NCBI GenBank assembly: GCA_017882055.1
Contig: JADGQE010000295.1
Coordinates: 1 to 5,198, forward strand
From: Thermoflexales bacterium
GTDB taxonomy: Bacteria > Chloroflexota > Anaerolineae > Fen-1058
Length of the DNA stretch: 5,198 nt
Direction of reading: 5' to 3'
Numbering within the stretch: position 1 is the first letter of the stretch; each line of letters begins with the position of its first letter. A program made the translations under genes and the position numbers. The notes under the pieces are model-generated. The model saw nothing but the letters and a program-made list of their open reading frames with translations. It was not told the origin of the DNA and ran no database searches. This document shows positions 1-5,170 of this stretch, one piece after another.

Positions 1-6
1 GCGCGC

Positions 7-303
7 CTACTTTGAATCTTCATCCTCCTCTTCGTCATCCATCAGCTCATCCACATCCTCATCCTCGCTCGAAACTTGCAGCAGCTCACGCGCTTCGTCT
101 GCCCGCTCGGTCGGCACCAGCACTCGCACCTCGCCCAGACCATCGACGGCGATACCAAAGGTCTGACCGATCGATTCGAAATCCAGCACGGCCGGAATCC
201 CGGACGCTTCCAGGCGGCCCTTAATCGCCTCGGCTTGTAACATTCCGTACGCGCGATAGATCACTTCCAGTCCTTCACGCCGAACGTTCAACGGTCTAAA
301 CAT
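7..303 (-). CDS. DUF2007-type small protein with acidic C-terminal tail
   Basis: This is a 98-aa protein of the DUF2007 type (putative prokaryotic signal-transducing proteins); no biochemical role is established. Residues about 9-75 form one small alpha/beta domain. It has the family pattern of a helix (AYGMLQAEAIKGRLEASGI), then a strand (PAVLDF), a Gly-rich turn, a hydrophobic strand (EVRVLVP) and a final helix (ERADEARELLQ). Residues about 76-98 are a run of Asp and Glu (SSEDEDVDELMDDEEEDEDSK), likely disordered. There is no signal peptide or membrane segment, so it is probably cytosolic. I chose the ATG whose complement is at 301-303 because the domain begins there. The frame stays open to 447, but that extension reads through a heptad purine repeat. 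A plausible promoter lies at 431-439, which would give a leader of about 120 nt containing that repeat. No strong Shine-Dalgarno sequence is visible; GCGAGGC upstream is the nearest candidate. Family assignment is by pattern recall, fairly confident. Confidence 0.8.
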   Translation of the reverse strand: MFRPLNVRREGLEVIYRAYGMLQAEAIKGRLEASGIPAVLDFESIGQTFGIAVDGLGEVRVLVPTERADEARELLQVSSEDEDVDELMDDEEEDEDSK

Positions 304-323
304 GGTTGCCTCGCTTTTGTTTT

Positions 324-430
324 GAGATTGGAGATTAGAGGTTAGAGGCGAGAGGTCTGACAAACCCGCTGCTTCACAACTTGCCTCCAGCCTCCATCTT
401 CTAACTTCCAATTTCCAACTTCCTTCCCTC
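324..430. repeat. Heptad-periodic inverted repeat (purine arm, then pyrimidine arm)
   Basis: The left arm (324-360) is a run of 7-nt units on the plus strand: GAGATTG, GAGATTA, GAGGTTA, GAGGCGA, GAGGTCT. The right arm (382-430) is the same kind of unit on the minus strand: GGAGGCA, GGAGGCT, AGAAGAT, GGAAGTT, GGAAATT, GGAAGTT. Aligning arm 1 with the reverse complement of arm 2 gives about 25 of 36 identities, and many differences are A/G transitions. A 20-nt spacer (361-380) would be the loop. It lies in the predicted 5' leader of the DUF2007 gene. Its role is unknown; it could be a transcript hairpin or a dispersed genomic repeat. Such heptads are, from memory, scattered in several environmental genomes and produce spurious peptides rich in W-K-L-E. 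Confidence 0.75.
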
Positions 431-439
431 AGTATAGCA
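431..439 (-). promoter_or_regulatory. Extended -10 promoter for the DUF2007 gene
   Basis: On the minus strand this reads TGC-TATACT, an extended -10 element with one mismatch to TATAAT. The -35 is weak: TTGATG lies only about 15 nt upstream. Transcription would start near 424, leaving a leader of about 120 nt that includes the heptad inverted repeat. It faces away from the 498-506 promoter. Confidence 0.5.
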
Positions 440-445
440 CACCCC

Positions 446-475
446 ATTGATCATCAATAGGCATGAATTGATCAT
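446..475. promoter_or_regulatory. Two direct ATTGATCAT repeats between divergent promoters (possible operator)
   Basis: ATTGATCAT occurs at 446-454 and again at 467-475, an interval of 21 bp, about two helical turns. The first copy is part of a 13-bp odd palindrome (ATTGAT-C-ATCAAT, 446-458). Both lie between the minus-strand -10 (431-436) and the plus-strand -10 (501-506). That arrangement suits a regulator binding one DNA face and affecting both genes, but no regulator is identified and the sites are AT-rich and short. Confidence 0.4.
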
Positions 476-497
476 TGCGCATTTTTCCCTTTTTCTG

Positions 498-506
498 TGG
501 TATAAT
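498..506 (+). promoter_or_regulatory. Extended -10 promoter for the 522-aa gene
   Basis: TGG-TATAAT is a perfect -10 hexamer with an extended TGn element. The expected -35 position (about 478-483) does not resemble TTGACA, which is usual for extended -10 promoters. Start of transcription is expected near 513, with a leader of about 40 nt. The 11 bp GTGGTATAATC (497-507) recur exactly at 2147-2157. Confidence 0.75.
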
Positions 507-537
507 CTCGCCCGTTAAAGTCGCATGTTTGCCACGC

Positions 538-543
538 AGGAGA
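538..543 (+). promoter_or_regulatory. Shine-Dalgarno site fixing the GTG start at 553
   Basis: AGGAGA lies 9 nt before the GTG at 553-555. It supports this unusual start codon; the next in-frame ATG is about 57 codons downstream and would remove a well-formed helical N-terminus. Confidence 0.75.
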
Positions 544-552
544 TAAGATTCA

Positions 553-2121
553 GTGACTGTCCGCGCAACACAAACCCCCGAACACTGGGGCGAATCTTTT
601 AATTTCACGAGCGAAGACCGCGAATATCTCCTCAACCTCTTTTTGGAAGACGAATTGCCGCGCAGCATTGATGAGCTCGCGCTGGCGCTGATCCGTTTTC
701 GCGTCCAGCGCGAAGAAGCCGCCATGCGGCGCAAGCAGCAGGCGCAGGGCACGCTCTATCAACCCAAACGCTCCTTTCAAATCGGCGAACAAATTGTCTT
801 GCCCGCGCTCGACTTTGCCGTCGGCCAGGTCAGCGCCATCCGCGCAGGGCACAACCCTGAAGTCGGTCCCTTCAAAGTCATCCAGGTTCAGATGACCCAC
901 GGCGGCTCGCGCGAATTTGCCGCCGAGTTTTCGGACACGCATCATCTCAACGAAGACGCCGCCATCCTGTCGCCGACTGAGACACTCGTCTCACCCGAAG
1001 ATTTATATGCCCGCTATCGCACGTTGCTGAAGACGCGCCTTCAAGCCGCGCTGAAAGACTGTCCCGATTTCATCTGGCTGGCCGGGCAGTGGTTCCCACG
1101 CGGACTGCTGGCCGATGTGAATGTCGGCCAGCTCAACATCGCCGAAGCGATCCTCGACATGAATAGCGGCGGTCCACTGCCCACCGAGTCGCTGCTAAAC
1201 GAAGTGGGCTTGCCCCCTGAGATCAATCGTCCGCTTCAAACCTTCTCGCTGAATGACGCGCTCTATCAAGACGAGCGCTTCGACGAAGTCGGCCCGGCCG
1301 GCGGAGTGCTGTGGTTCCTGCACCGCCTGGAACCGCCCGAAGTGGTCACGCCGCCCCGTCGATTGGTGTACACCCAGGTTGATTACGATCGCAGCCGGCT
1401 CGACGCCACCGCGCTGAAAGTCGAGCAGTACATCGACGATGAACTCTCGCAGCTGCCCGCGTCCGACGAGCCGGACGACGAGCTGGCCTACACGTTAACC
1501 TATCCGCATCGGCGCATCGGCACGGTGCCGCTGTCGCCCGGCATCGCCGCGTTGTTCCCGACGGGCCGCACGCAGCGCATCCGCTTCATGTTCGAAGATG
1601 CCCGTACCGGCACGCAGTGGCCGGGCTGGGTGGTGCGCGAACATCGCTATGCGTTTGGCCTGGACAGTTGGTTCGCCGCCAACGATGTGCCCGCCGGGGC
1701 CTACGTCAATTTGCGGCGCGGCGATGAGCCGGGCGTGGTCCTGGTCGATCTGCAAGGGCTGCGGCTGCGGCGCGAATGGGTGCGCGTGGCGGTGCCGCGT
1801 GACAACCGCCTGACCTTTGAAATGCTCAAGCGGCCCATCCCCTGCAATTACGACGAGCAGATGATTGTCGTGGTCGATGATCCGGCCAACGTCGACAGGC
1901 TCTTCGCACAGATCGGAGAGCGCGGCACGCCGCTGATCGAATTGATTGAGCAGCTGCTGCCCGAACTGGCCAGGCTCAGCCCGCAGGGCAACGTCCACAT
2001 CAAGACCCTGTATGCCGCGATCAATTTGCTCCAACGCGTGCCACCCGGACCGTTGTTCGCCGCGCTCGTGACCCAGACGTCCTTCCGCACCGTAGGGGAT
2101 GGCTACTGGATCGCGCGCTAA
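553..2121 (+). CDS. Unrecognised 522-aa cytosolic protein, possible nucleic-acid binding
   Basis: I do not recognise a named family. The GTG start is supported by AGGAGA at 538-543 and by the promoter at 498-506. Residues about 20-65 are helical and charged (YLLNLFLEDELPRS, then a basic RRKQQAQG stretch). Residues about 72-130 look like a small beta-barrel (QIGEQIVLPALDFAVGQV, then FKVIQVQM and EFAAEF). Residues 150-225 are helical. Residues about 340-400 are strand-rich with two Trp and a Gly/Asp turn (QWPGWVVREHRYAFGLDSWF, then VPAGAYVNLRRGDEPGVVLV); this loosely resembles a B3-type pseudobarrel, which is a guess. Residues about 460-522 look like a winged helix, ending SFRTVGDGYWIAR, as in HARE-HTH-like modules. 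Asp/Glu-rich linkers sit at 292-311. There is no signal peptide or membrane segment. It is transcribed alone or with read-through into the next gene, 70 nt away, which has its own promoter. A transcription- or DNA-associated role is inference only. Confidence 0.7.
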   Translation: MTVRATQTPEHWGESFNFTSEDREYLLNLFLEDELPRSIDELALALIRFRVQREEAAMRRKQQAQGTLYQPKRSFQIGEQIVLPALDFAVGQVSAIRAGHNPEVGPFKVIQVQMTHGGSREFAAEFSDTHHLNEDAAILSPTETLVSPEDLYARYRTLLKTRLQAALKDCPDFIWLAGQWFPRGLLADVNVGQLNIAEAILDMNSGGPLPTESLLNEVGLPPEINRPLQTFSLNDALYQDERFDEVGPAGGVLWFLHRLEPPEVVTPPRRLVYTQVDYDRSRLDATALKVEQYIDDELSQLPASDEPDDELAYTLTYPHRRIGTVPLSPGIAALFPTGRTQRIRFMFEDARTGTQWPGWVVREHRYAFGLDSWFAANDVPAGAYVNLRRGDEPGVVLVDLQGLRLRREWVRVAVPRDNRLTFEMLKRPIPCNYDEQMIVVVDDPANVDRLFAQIGERGTPLIELIEQLLPELARLSPQGNVHIKTLYAAINLLQRVPPGPLFAALVTQTSFRTVGDGYWIAR

Positions 2122-2147
2122 CACGGGTGTGCGGGCTTATGCGGGAG

Positions 2148-2156
2148 TGGTATAAT
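2148..2156 (+). promoter_or_regulatory. Extended -10 promoter for the 147-aa gene
   Basis: TGG-TATAAT, a perfect extended -10, lies 27 nt after the stop of the upstream gene. The -35 position (about 2128-2133, TGTGCG) is poor. Start of transcription is expected near 2163, inside the palindrome at 2159-2180. It shares GTGGTATAATC with the promoter at 498-506, which suggests the same sigma factor and similar strength. Confidence 0.75.
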
Positions 2157-2158
2157 CA

Positions 2159-2180
2159 TCGGCGGCTGATCAGCCGCCGA
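2159..2180. promoter_or_regulatory. Perfect 22-bp palindrome over the transcription start (operator or leader hairpin)
   Basis: Each half is TCGGCGGCTGA followed by its exact reverse complement, with GATC at the centre. It begins 2 bp after the -10 box and ends 11 bp before the first ATG. Binding here would block initiation, so an operator is plausible, perhaps for the helix-turn-helix protein encoded just downstream. It could instead be the stem of a terminator for the upstream gene, but no U-run follows (ATTCATTTAG), which argues against that. Confidence 0.55.
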
Positions 2181-2191
2181 ATTCATTTAGA

Positions 2192-2635
2192 ATGACAACT
2201 ATGACGACAACGCCCAGGCCAACTCGATTGATTCGTCTGACGCTCGACACGCTGTTTCACATTGATTACGACTGGTGGAGCAAGTCCGATCGAGATCTGC
2301 GGATGTACCTCCGCAGTCAGCTGTGCGCCGAGCACCGCGCGATGTATACGGGCGATGATCGGGAGGCTGAAGAAATCGATTGGGTCAACCCCGAGACCGC
2401 CGAAGTCAAGCGGTTGGACGGCATGGTGCTGCAGCTGCGGACGCATTGCTCGCGCCAGCCCGATTATATTACCGAGCATACCGGCCTGGTCGATGCGGCT
2501 TTTCGGATTTTCTTGATCAACGATAACCAGCCGCTCAGTGCGCGCCAACTGGCCGAGCAGCTCAATCGTGATCCTGAGACGATCCTGAAGACGCTCAGCG
2601 GTAGGCAAATCTATCAAGGCTTGAGACCCGTCTGA
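2192..2635 (+). CDS. 147-aa protein with probable C-terminal helix-turn-helix
   Basis: A small soluble protein with no named family that I can assign. Residues about 11-60 form an acidic, aromatic-rich segment (LTLDTLFHIDYDWWSKSDRD). Residues 60-105 hold NPETAEVKRLDGMVLQLRTHC and further helical sequence. Residues about 107-147 look like a winged helix-turn-helix: RIFLINDNQPLSARQLAEQL, then NRDPETILKTLSGRQIY, where the second helix would be the recognition helix. A DNA-binding role is inferred from this module. Two Met codons compete as the start (2192 and 2201); neither has a clear Shine-Dalgarno sequence, and the leader is short with part of a GC hairpin in it. It has its own promoter at 2148-2156, and the palindrome there is a candidate autoregulatory site. 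The next gene begins about 80 nt downstream on the same strand with no terminator seen between, so cotranscription is likely. Confidence 0.75.
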   Translation: MTTMTTTPRPTRLIRLTLDTLFHIDYDWWSKSDRDLRMYLRSQLCAEHRAMYTGDDREAEEIDWVNPETAEVKRLDGMVLQLRTHCSRQPDYITEHTGLVDAAFRIFLINDNQPLSARQLAEQLNRDPETILKTLSGRQIYQGLRPV

Positions 2636-2715
2636 GACCTTGCGAAAACCTTGCACCGATTGAAGGCCGCAGTCGATAGCGGGTCGCGTTGAACTCTTCG
2701 CCAGACGGGGCGCTG

Positions 2716-3414
2716 ATGAAAGTCGCCGTCAAACTTCACGGCATCTTGCGTGATTATCGACCCAGGGGCGCAAGGACGGATCTCTTCGATGTGCTGCTGG
2801 GCGAGCCGGCGGTGGTGCGCAGTGCGCTCGACCATTTTGGTATTCCGGCCCGGGCCGTTCAGGCTGCATTCCTCAATGATGAGCCGGTCGAACTCGATGC
2901 GCCGTTGAAAGACGGCGATCATGTGCGACTGTTTCCGCCGGTGGTCGGAGGAGCCGATCGATCCATGCGTGTCTTCATCGGCGGTATCATGCAGGGTTCA
3001 CTTCGCGAGAATACGATCAGCGGCCAGGATTATCGCCGCGCGATCGGCGATTGTTTGCGGCAGTTTCTGCCCGGTGTCGAGATCATCGATCCCTTGGAGC
3101 TGCATCCCGACAGCATCGGTTATGCCGAAGAGGCTGCGCGCCAGACGTTGATCATTTTGGCCCGGGAAGCCGGCCGCGCCGACGCGCTGATCGCGTATGT
3201 GCCGGAAGCCAGCATGGGTACCGCACTGGAAATGTGGGAGGCTTACCACAACCGGCGGCCCATCTTTACGATCTCGCCGCTGATTCACAACTGGGTCGTT
3301 AAGGGTTTGTCGACGCGTGTGTTTGTGAGTCTGGATGAATTCTACGCCTTCGTGTCATGCGGCGACTTTGAACGTAGTATATTTGCGACCCGGCGCATTC
3401 AATCGGAAATCTAA
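2716..3414 (+). CDS. MoaD/ThiS-like ubiquitin-fold domain fused to a nucleoside 2-deoxyribosyltransferase-like domain
   Basis: A 232-aa two-domain protein. Residues 1-79 are a beta-grasp domain of the MoaD/ThiS type: strand KVAVKLHGILRDYRP, a helix near 31-47, AFLNDEPVEL, then the typical end DGDHVRLFPPVVGG with Gly78-Gly79. In free MoaD or ThiS the Gly-Gly is the C-terminus and is adenylated or thiocarboxylated; here translation continues. Residues about 84-220 resemble the nucleoside 2-deoxyribosyltransferase fold: MRVFIGGIMQGS, EIIDPLELHPDS, then RADALIAYVPEASMGTALEM. Glu172 in GTALEM fits the position of the family's catalytic Glu, and Asp156 lies in the preceding strand motif. True transferase, hydrolase or non-catalytic roles cannot be separated. 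I prefer ATG 2716 because the domain starts there; an in-frame TTG at 2689 would add 9 residues. GGGGCG at 2707-2712 is a weak ribosome site. No soluble-export signal is seen. It probably shares a transcript with the upstream helix-turn-helix gene. Confidence 0.8.
   Translation: MKVAVKLHGILRDYRPRGARTDLFDVLLGEPAVVRSALDHFGIPARAVQAAFLNDEPVELDAPLKDGDHVRLFPPVVGGADRSMRVFIGGIMQGSLRENTISGQDYRRAIGDCLRQFLPGVEIIDPLELHPDSIGYAEEAARQTLIILAREAGRADALIAYVPEASMGTALEMWEAYHNRRPIFTISPLIHNWVVKGLSTRVFVSLDEFYAFVSCGDFERSIFATRRIQSEI
2947..2953 (+). promoter_or_regulatory. Internal Shine-Dalgarno formed by the Gly-Gly codons
   Basis: GGAGGAG is made by the codons for Gly78-Gly79 of the fusion protein and stands 11 nt before an in-frame ATG (2965-2967), exactly where the deoxyribosyltransferase-like domain begins. 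Internal initiation would give a free 149-aa second domain. The spacer is slightly longer than the usual optimum and GGA-GGA may be coincidental. Confidence 0.4.
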
Positions 3415-3460
3415 AATCAGCGTAATTACTCAGCCATCGTCACGGGAGCACTGCACCGCA

Positions 3461-3553
3461 TGTGTTGCGAGCGCATTTTGCGAAGCAATCTCCGGCCCAT
3501 CAGCGGATCTTGCCATCTATGAAAGAGATTGCTTCGTCGCAAAAGACGCTCCT
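3461..3553. repeat. Palindromic intergenic repeat, cut by the IS at its right arm
   Basis: The arms pair as follows: CGAAGCAATCTC (3481-3492) with GAGATTGCTTCG (3525-3536), 12 bp perfect; then TTTTG (3476-3480) with CAAAA (3540-3544) after a 3-nt bulge; then GAGCG (3469-3473) with CGCTC (3547-3551). The loop is 3493-3524. The motif resembles a widespread REP- or MITE-like repeat that I recall as TTGCGAGCG plus CGAAGCAATCTC and its inverse. The left arm begins with TGTGTTGCGAG, but the right arm stops matching after GCTCCT at 3553, where the IS begins; CGCATCAC at 5177-5184 may be the missing end. It lies between the convergent fusion gene and transposase gene and could also slow or end transcription. 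Confidence 0.7.
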
Positions 3554-3556
3554 GCT

Positions 3557-3570
3557 CAGAAACTTGCGCC
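3557..3570. repeat. Subterminal inverted repeat, transposase 3' end
   Basis: CAGAAACTTGCGCC. It matches the reverse complement of 5155-5170 (CAGAAACTAATGCGCC) except for a 2-nt gap. It begins 3 bp inside the predicted IS end. Confidence 0.7.
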
Positions 3571-3579
3571 GAGTTGAGT

Positions 3580-4941
3580 CTAGGCTGACGCGGGCACTGG
3601 CGCGAGCGTGAAGCCCAGTTGAGTCGCTTTCTTTTTGAGACGGGCGACTTCTCGGTCACGCACTTGTTGGTTGTAGTCGTCCGCGCTTAACGAGCGGAAA
3701 GGTGTATGATGCTTGAGGACATGATAGAAAGCCCGTGCAATCTTGTGGGCGGTGGCGACATTGGCTTGTTCAGGTCCCAGCCGGGCGCGTTGGCGGCGAT
3801 AGTAGGCCCCAAACTCGTCCTGTTTCCGACTGACCGATTGGGCGGCCAGCCGAAAAGCCTGACCGGCCCGGTTGCCCGATTTCAAGGTGCGACTCCGCAA
3901 TACCTTGCCGCCCGAGATGTCGTTGCGGGGCGCCACGTTCAGCCACGAGCAGAAATGCTTTTCGCTGGGAAAGGCGCTCAAGTCGAGGCCGGTGTCCGAC
4001 AAGATCGTTTGGACGGTGCTGACATTCAGACCACTGATGGCCACCAAGTCCACCCCGACGACTTCATACAACAAGGTGCGCGCATCATAGGTCGGCGCAT
4101 TCTTGCTGTGGGTATTGCGCTTGTCGCTGGTATCCAGCGGGGGCAGGTCTGGGTCGCGGACGGGCCGCTGGGCCTGCCACAGGCGTTCGAGTTCCGTATC
4201 GCAGTCTTGAATTTGGGTGGTGTACATATCATACAGCGTGACGGCTTGCTTCAAGGCAAACAGATGCTCAGCGCGATAATTGCCCGTCAGCGCCTTGACG
4301 ATCTCGGCTTCGTTTTTGGCGCAGCGCTCATCGCGCAACTGCGCCAACCGCTGCGGGTCATGCTCACCGGCCAGAATCGCCCGAATGATCGCCAGCCCCG
4401 TCTTACCGGTAATATCGCTCAAGACTTGCGTCAACTGCACGTTCATTTGCTGCAAAGCTTTTTGCATGTGCTGAATGTGGGCGGCCCGATACTCGATCAG
4501 CATGGCGCGCTGCCGCACAACACTGCGGATCGCACAGATGTCGGCGGCCGGTCGAAACGAAGCGGTCAGCAAGCCATAGGTGTGCAAGCGTTGAATCCAT
4601 TGACAATCTTGAATGTCGCTCTTGCGGCCCGGGACATGCTTCAAATGGCGCGCGTTGACGACGTAGACTTTGATGCCGCGCGCCTCCAGAATCTCATAAA
4701 TCGGAATCCAATACACGCCGGTCGATTCCAGGGCGGCGGTCTGGATGCCGCCCTGCACCAGCCAATCGGCCAACGCATTCAAATCGGGCGTGTAGGTCCC
4801 AAACGCGCGGACGGCCGGTGTGGCGCGCTCGGTCGGCACGCAGACCCAGATTTCGTCATGCCCGATGTCCAAGCCGGCCGCATCGGGATTCACAGCCATC
4901 AACGTCTCGGTTGCCTTCGGTGGGGTAACGGTCGATACCAT
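3580..4941 (-). CDS. IS110-family transposase (DEDD recombinase)
   Basis: A 453-aa RNA-guided recombinase of the IS110 family, which moves the element through a circular intermediate. The N-terminal RuvC-like DEDD domain shows its acidic residues: Asp25 in GLDIGHDEIW, Glu72 in ALESTGVYW, and Asp109 and Asp112 in GRKSDIQDCQW. A long helical region with coiled-coil character follows (about 140-265). The C-terminal Transposase_20-type domain runs about 290-385, with ISGLNVSTVQTILSDTG, FCSWLNVAPRND and then ISGGKVLRSRTLKSGNRAG; Ser343 in ISGGK is the likely catalytic serine by family analogy. The protein is longer than many family members, partly from a polar linker near 258-288 and a basic tail. 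The ATG is well supported: AAAGGAG (4950-4956, minus strand) lies 8 nt upstream. All key residues are present and the frame is intact, so it may be active. It is convergent with the fusion gene. Confidence 0.95.
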   Translation of the reverse strand: MVSTVTPPKATETLMAVNPDAAGLDIGHDEIWVCVPTERATPAVRAFGTYTPDLNALADWLVQGGIQTAALESTGVYWIPIYEILEARGIKVYVVNARHLKHVPGRKSDIQDCQWIQRLHTYGLLTASFRPAADICAIRSVVRQRAMLIEYRAAHIQHMQKALQQMNVQLTQVLSDITGKTGLAIIRAILAGEHDPQRLAQLRDERCAKNEAEIVKALTGNYRAEHLFALKQAVTLYDMYTTQIQDCDTELERLWQAQRPVRDPDLPPLDTSDKRNTHSKNAPTYDARTLLYEVVGVDLVAISGLNVSTVQTILSDTGLDLSAFPSEKHFCSWLNVAPRNDISGGKVLRSRTLKSGNRAGQAFRLAAQSVSRKQDEFGAYYRRQRARLGPEQANVATAHKIARAFYHVLKHHTPFRSLSADDYNQQVRDREVARLKKKATQLGFTLAPVPASA

Positions 4942-5005
4942 GGTCCTGACTCCTTTCAGGGGGATAGAGTTGGGATTCAGACCCGCACCGGGCTTGAATT
5001 AGTAG

Positions 5006-5013
5006 CCTGCTCA
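5006..5013 (-). other. Candidate donor guide in the bridge RNA
   Basis: The RNA reads UGAGCAGG and is fully complementary to CCTGCTCA. That sequence is present at 3551-3558 across the IS border and would also form at the circle junction (C, core CT, then GCTCA). The partner guide for the other IS end is unclear: GGUUCUGC (5073-5066) and CUGACCC (5023-5017) are partial candidates. Confidence 0.5.
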
Positions 5014-5090
5014 CCGGGGTCAGTGCCGACTGCTACACTGCCACCACAATACACATCACGCCGGCGCAGAACCAGTCTCGCAAACGGGCT

Positions 5091-5109
5091 CTCACACACC
5101 AAGGAGCAC
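5091..5109 (-). other. Candidate target guides in the bridge RNA
   Basis: Bases 5109-5102 (GUGCUCCU) match the plus strand at 3546-3553 (ACGCTCCT) with two differences that still pair as G-U wobbles. Bases 5101-5091 (UGGUGUGUGAG) pair with 5173-5183 (CTCACGCATCA) over 11 consecutive positions, two of them wobbles. Each guide includes the CT core. The two guides are directly adjacent, as expected for one target-binding loop. Confidence 0.6.
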
Positions 5110-5140
5110 AGGGTCTTAGCTTGTCTGAATCCGCTCCCTA

Positions 5141-5146
5141 AGTATA
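5141..5146 (-). promoter_or_regulatory. -10 box for bridge RNA and transposase transcript
   Basis: On the minus strand this reads TATACT, placed just inside the subterminal inverted repeat. No convincing -35 box or TGn extension is seen. Initiation about 7 nt downstream would put the 5' end at the start of the 10-bp long-range stem. Confidence 0.45.
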
Positions 5147-5154
5147 GCGCGATC

Positions 5155-5170
5155 GGCGCATTAGTTTCTG
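5155..5170. repeat. Subterminal inverted repeat, transposase 5' end
   Basis: GGCGCATTAGTTTCTG, the inverted partner of 3557-3570 with a 2-nt insertion (TT/AA). It ends 4 bp inside the predicted IS border (CC plus core CT). Confidence 0.7.

Larger units (their letters stand above)
4973..5134 (-). ncRNA. Predicted IS110 bridge RNA in the transposase leader
   Basis: IS110 elements encode a structured RNA beside the transposase whose loops pair with target and donor DNA. Here the leader transcript would start near 5134, after the -10 at 5141-5146. Its two ends can pair through 10 perfect bases (GGATTCAGAC at 4973-4982, GTCTGAATCC at 5123-5132). The 5' portion holds GUGCUCCU (5109-5102) and UGGUGUGUGAG (5101-5091), which pair with the two sides of the insertion site. 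The 3' portion has a stem GUAGC/GCUAC (5036-5032 with 5006-5002) whose loop contains UGAGCAG, complementary to core plus IS end. The length of about 160 nt is close to that known for IS621 (about 177 nt). Exact ends and fold are inferred. Confidence 0.65.

Noticed and set aside
304..447. N-terminal extension of the DUF2007 reading frame
   Set aside because: It translates the heptad repeat into a W-K-L-E-R rich peptide and overlaps the promoter at 431-439; the domain starts at the ATG at 303.
1495..2124. 209-codon minus-strand open frame
   Set aside because: It is a shadow of the 522-aa gene with no domain pattern or ribosome site.
2637..2654. Direct repeat ACCTTGC twice in 18 bp after the 147-aa gene
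   Set aside because: It is too short, with only two copies, and is not linked to a promoter or element.
2689..2715. TTG start adding nine residues to the fusion protein
   Set aside because: The MoaD-type domain begins at the ATG at 2716, and no ribosome site supports the TTG.
4982..4992. CCCG-CAC-CGGG hairpin as a terminator of the leader RNA
   Set aside because: The stem is only 4 bp, there is no U-run, and it overlaps the 10-bp long-range stem. It may be an alternative fold at most.
3465..5085. TTGCGAG shared by the palindromic repeat (3465-3471) and the leader RNA (about 5079-5085, minus strand)
   Set aside because: A 7-nt match is expected by chance between regions of this size and it does not lie at an IS border, unlike the guide matches reported.
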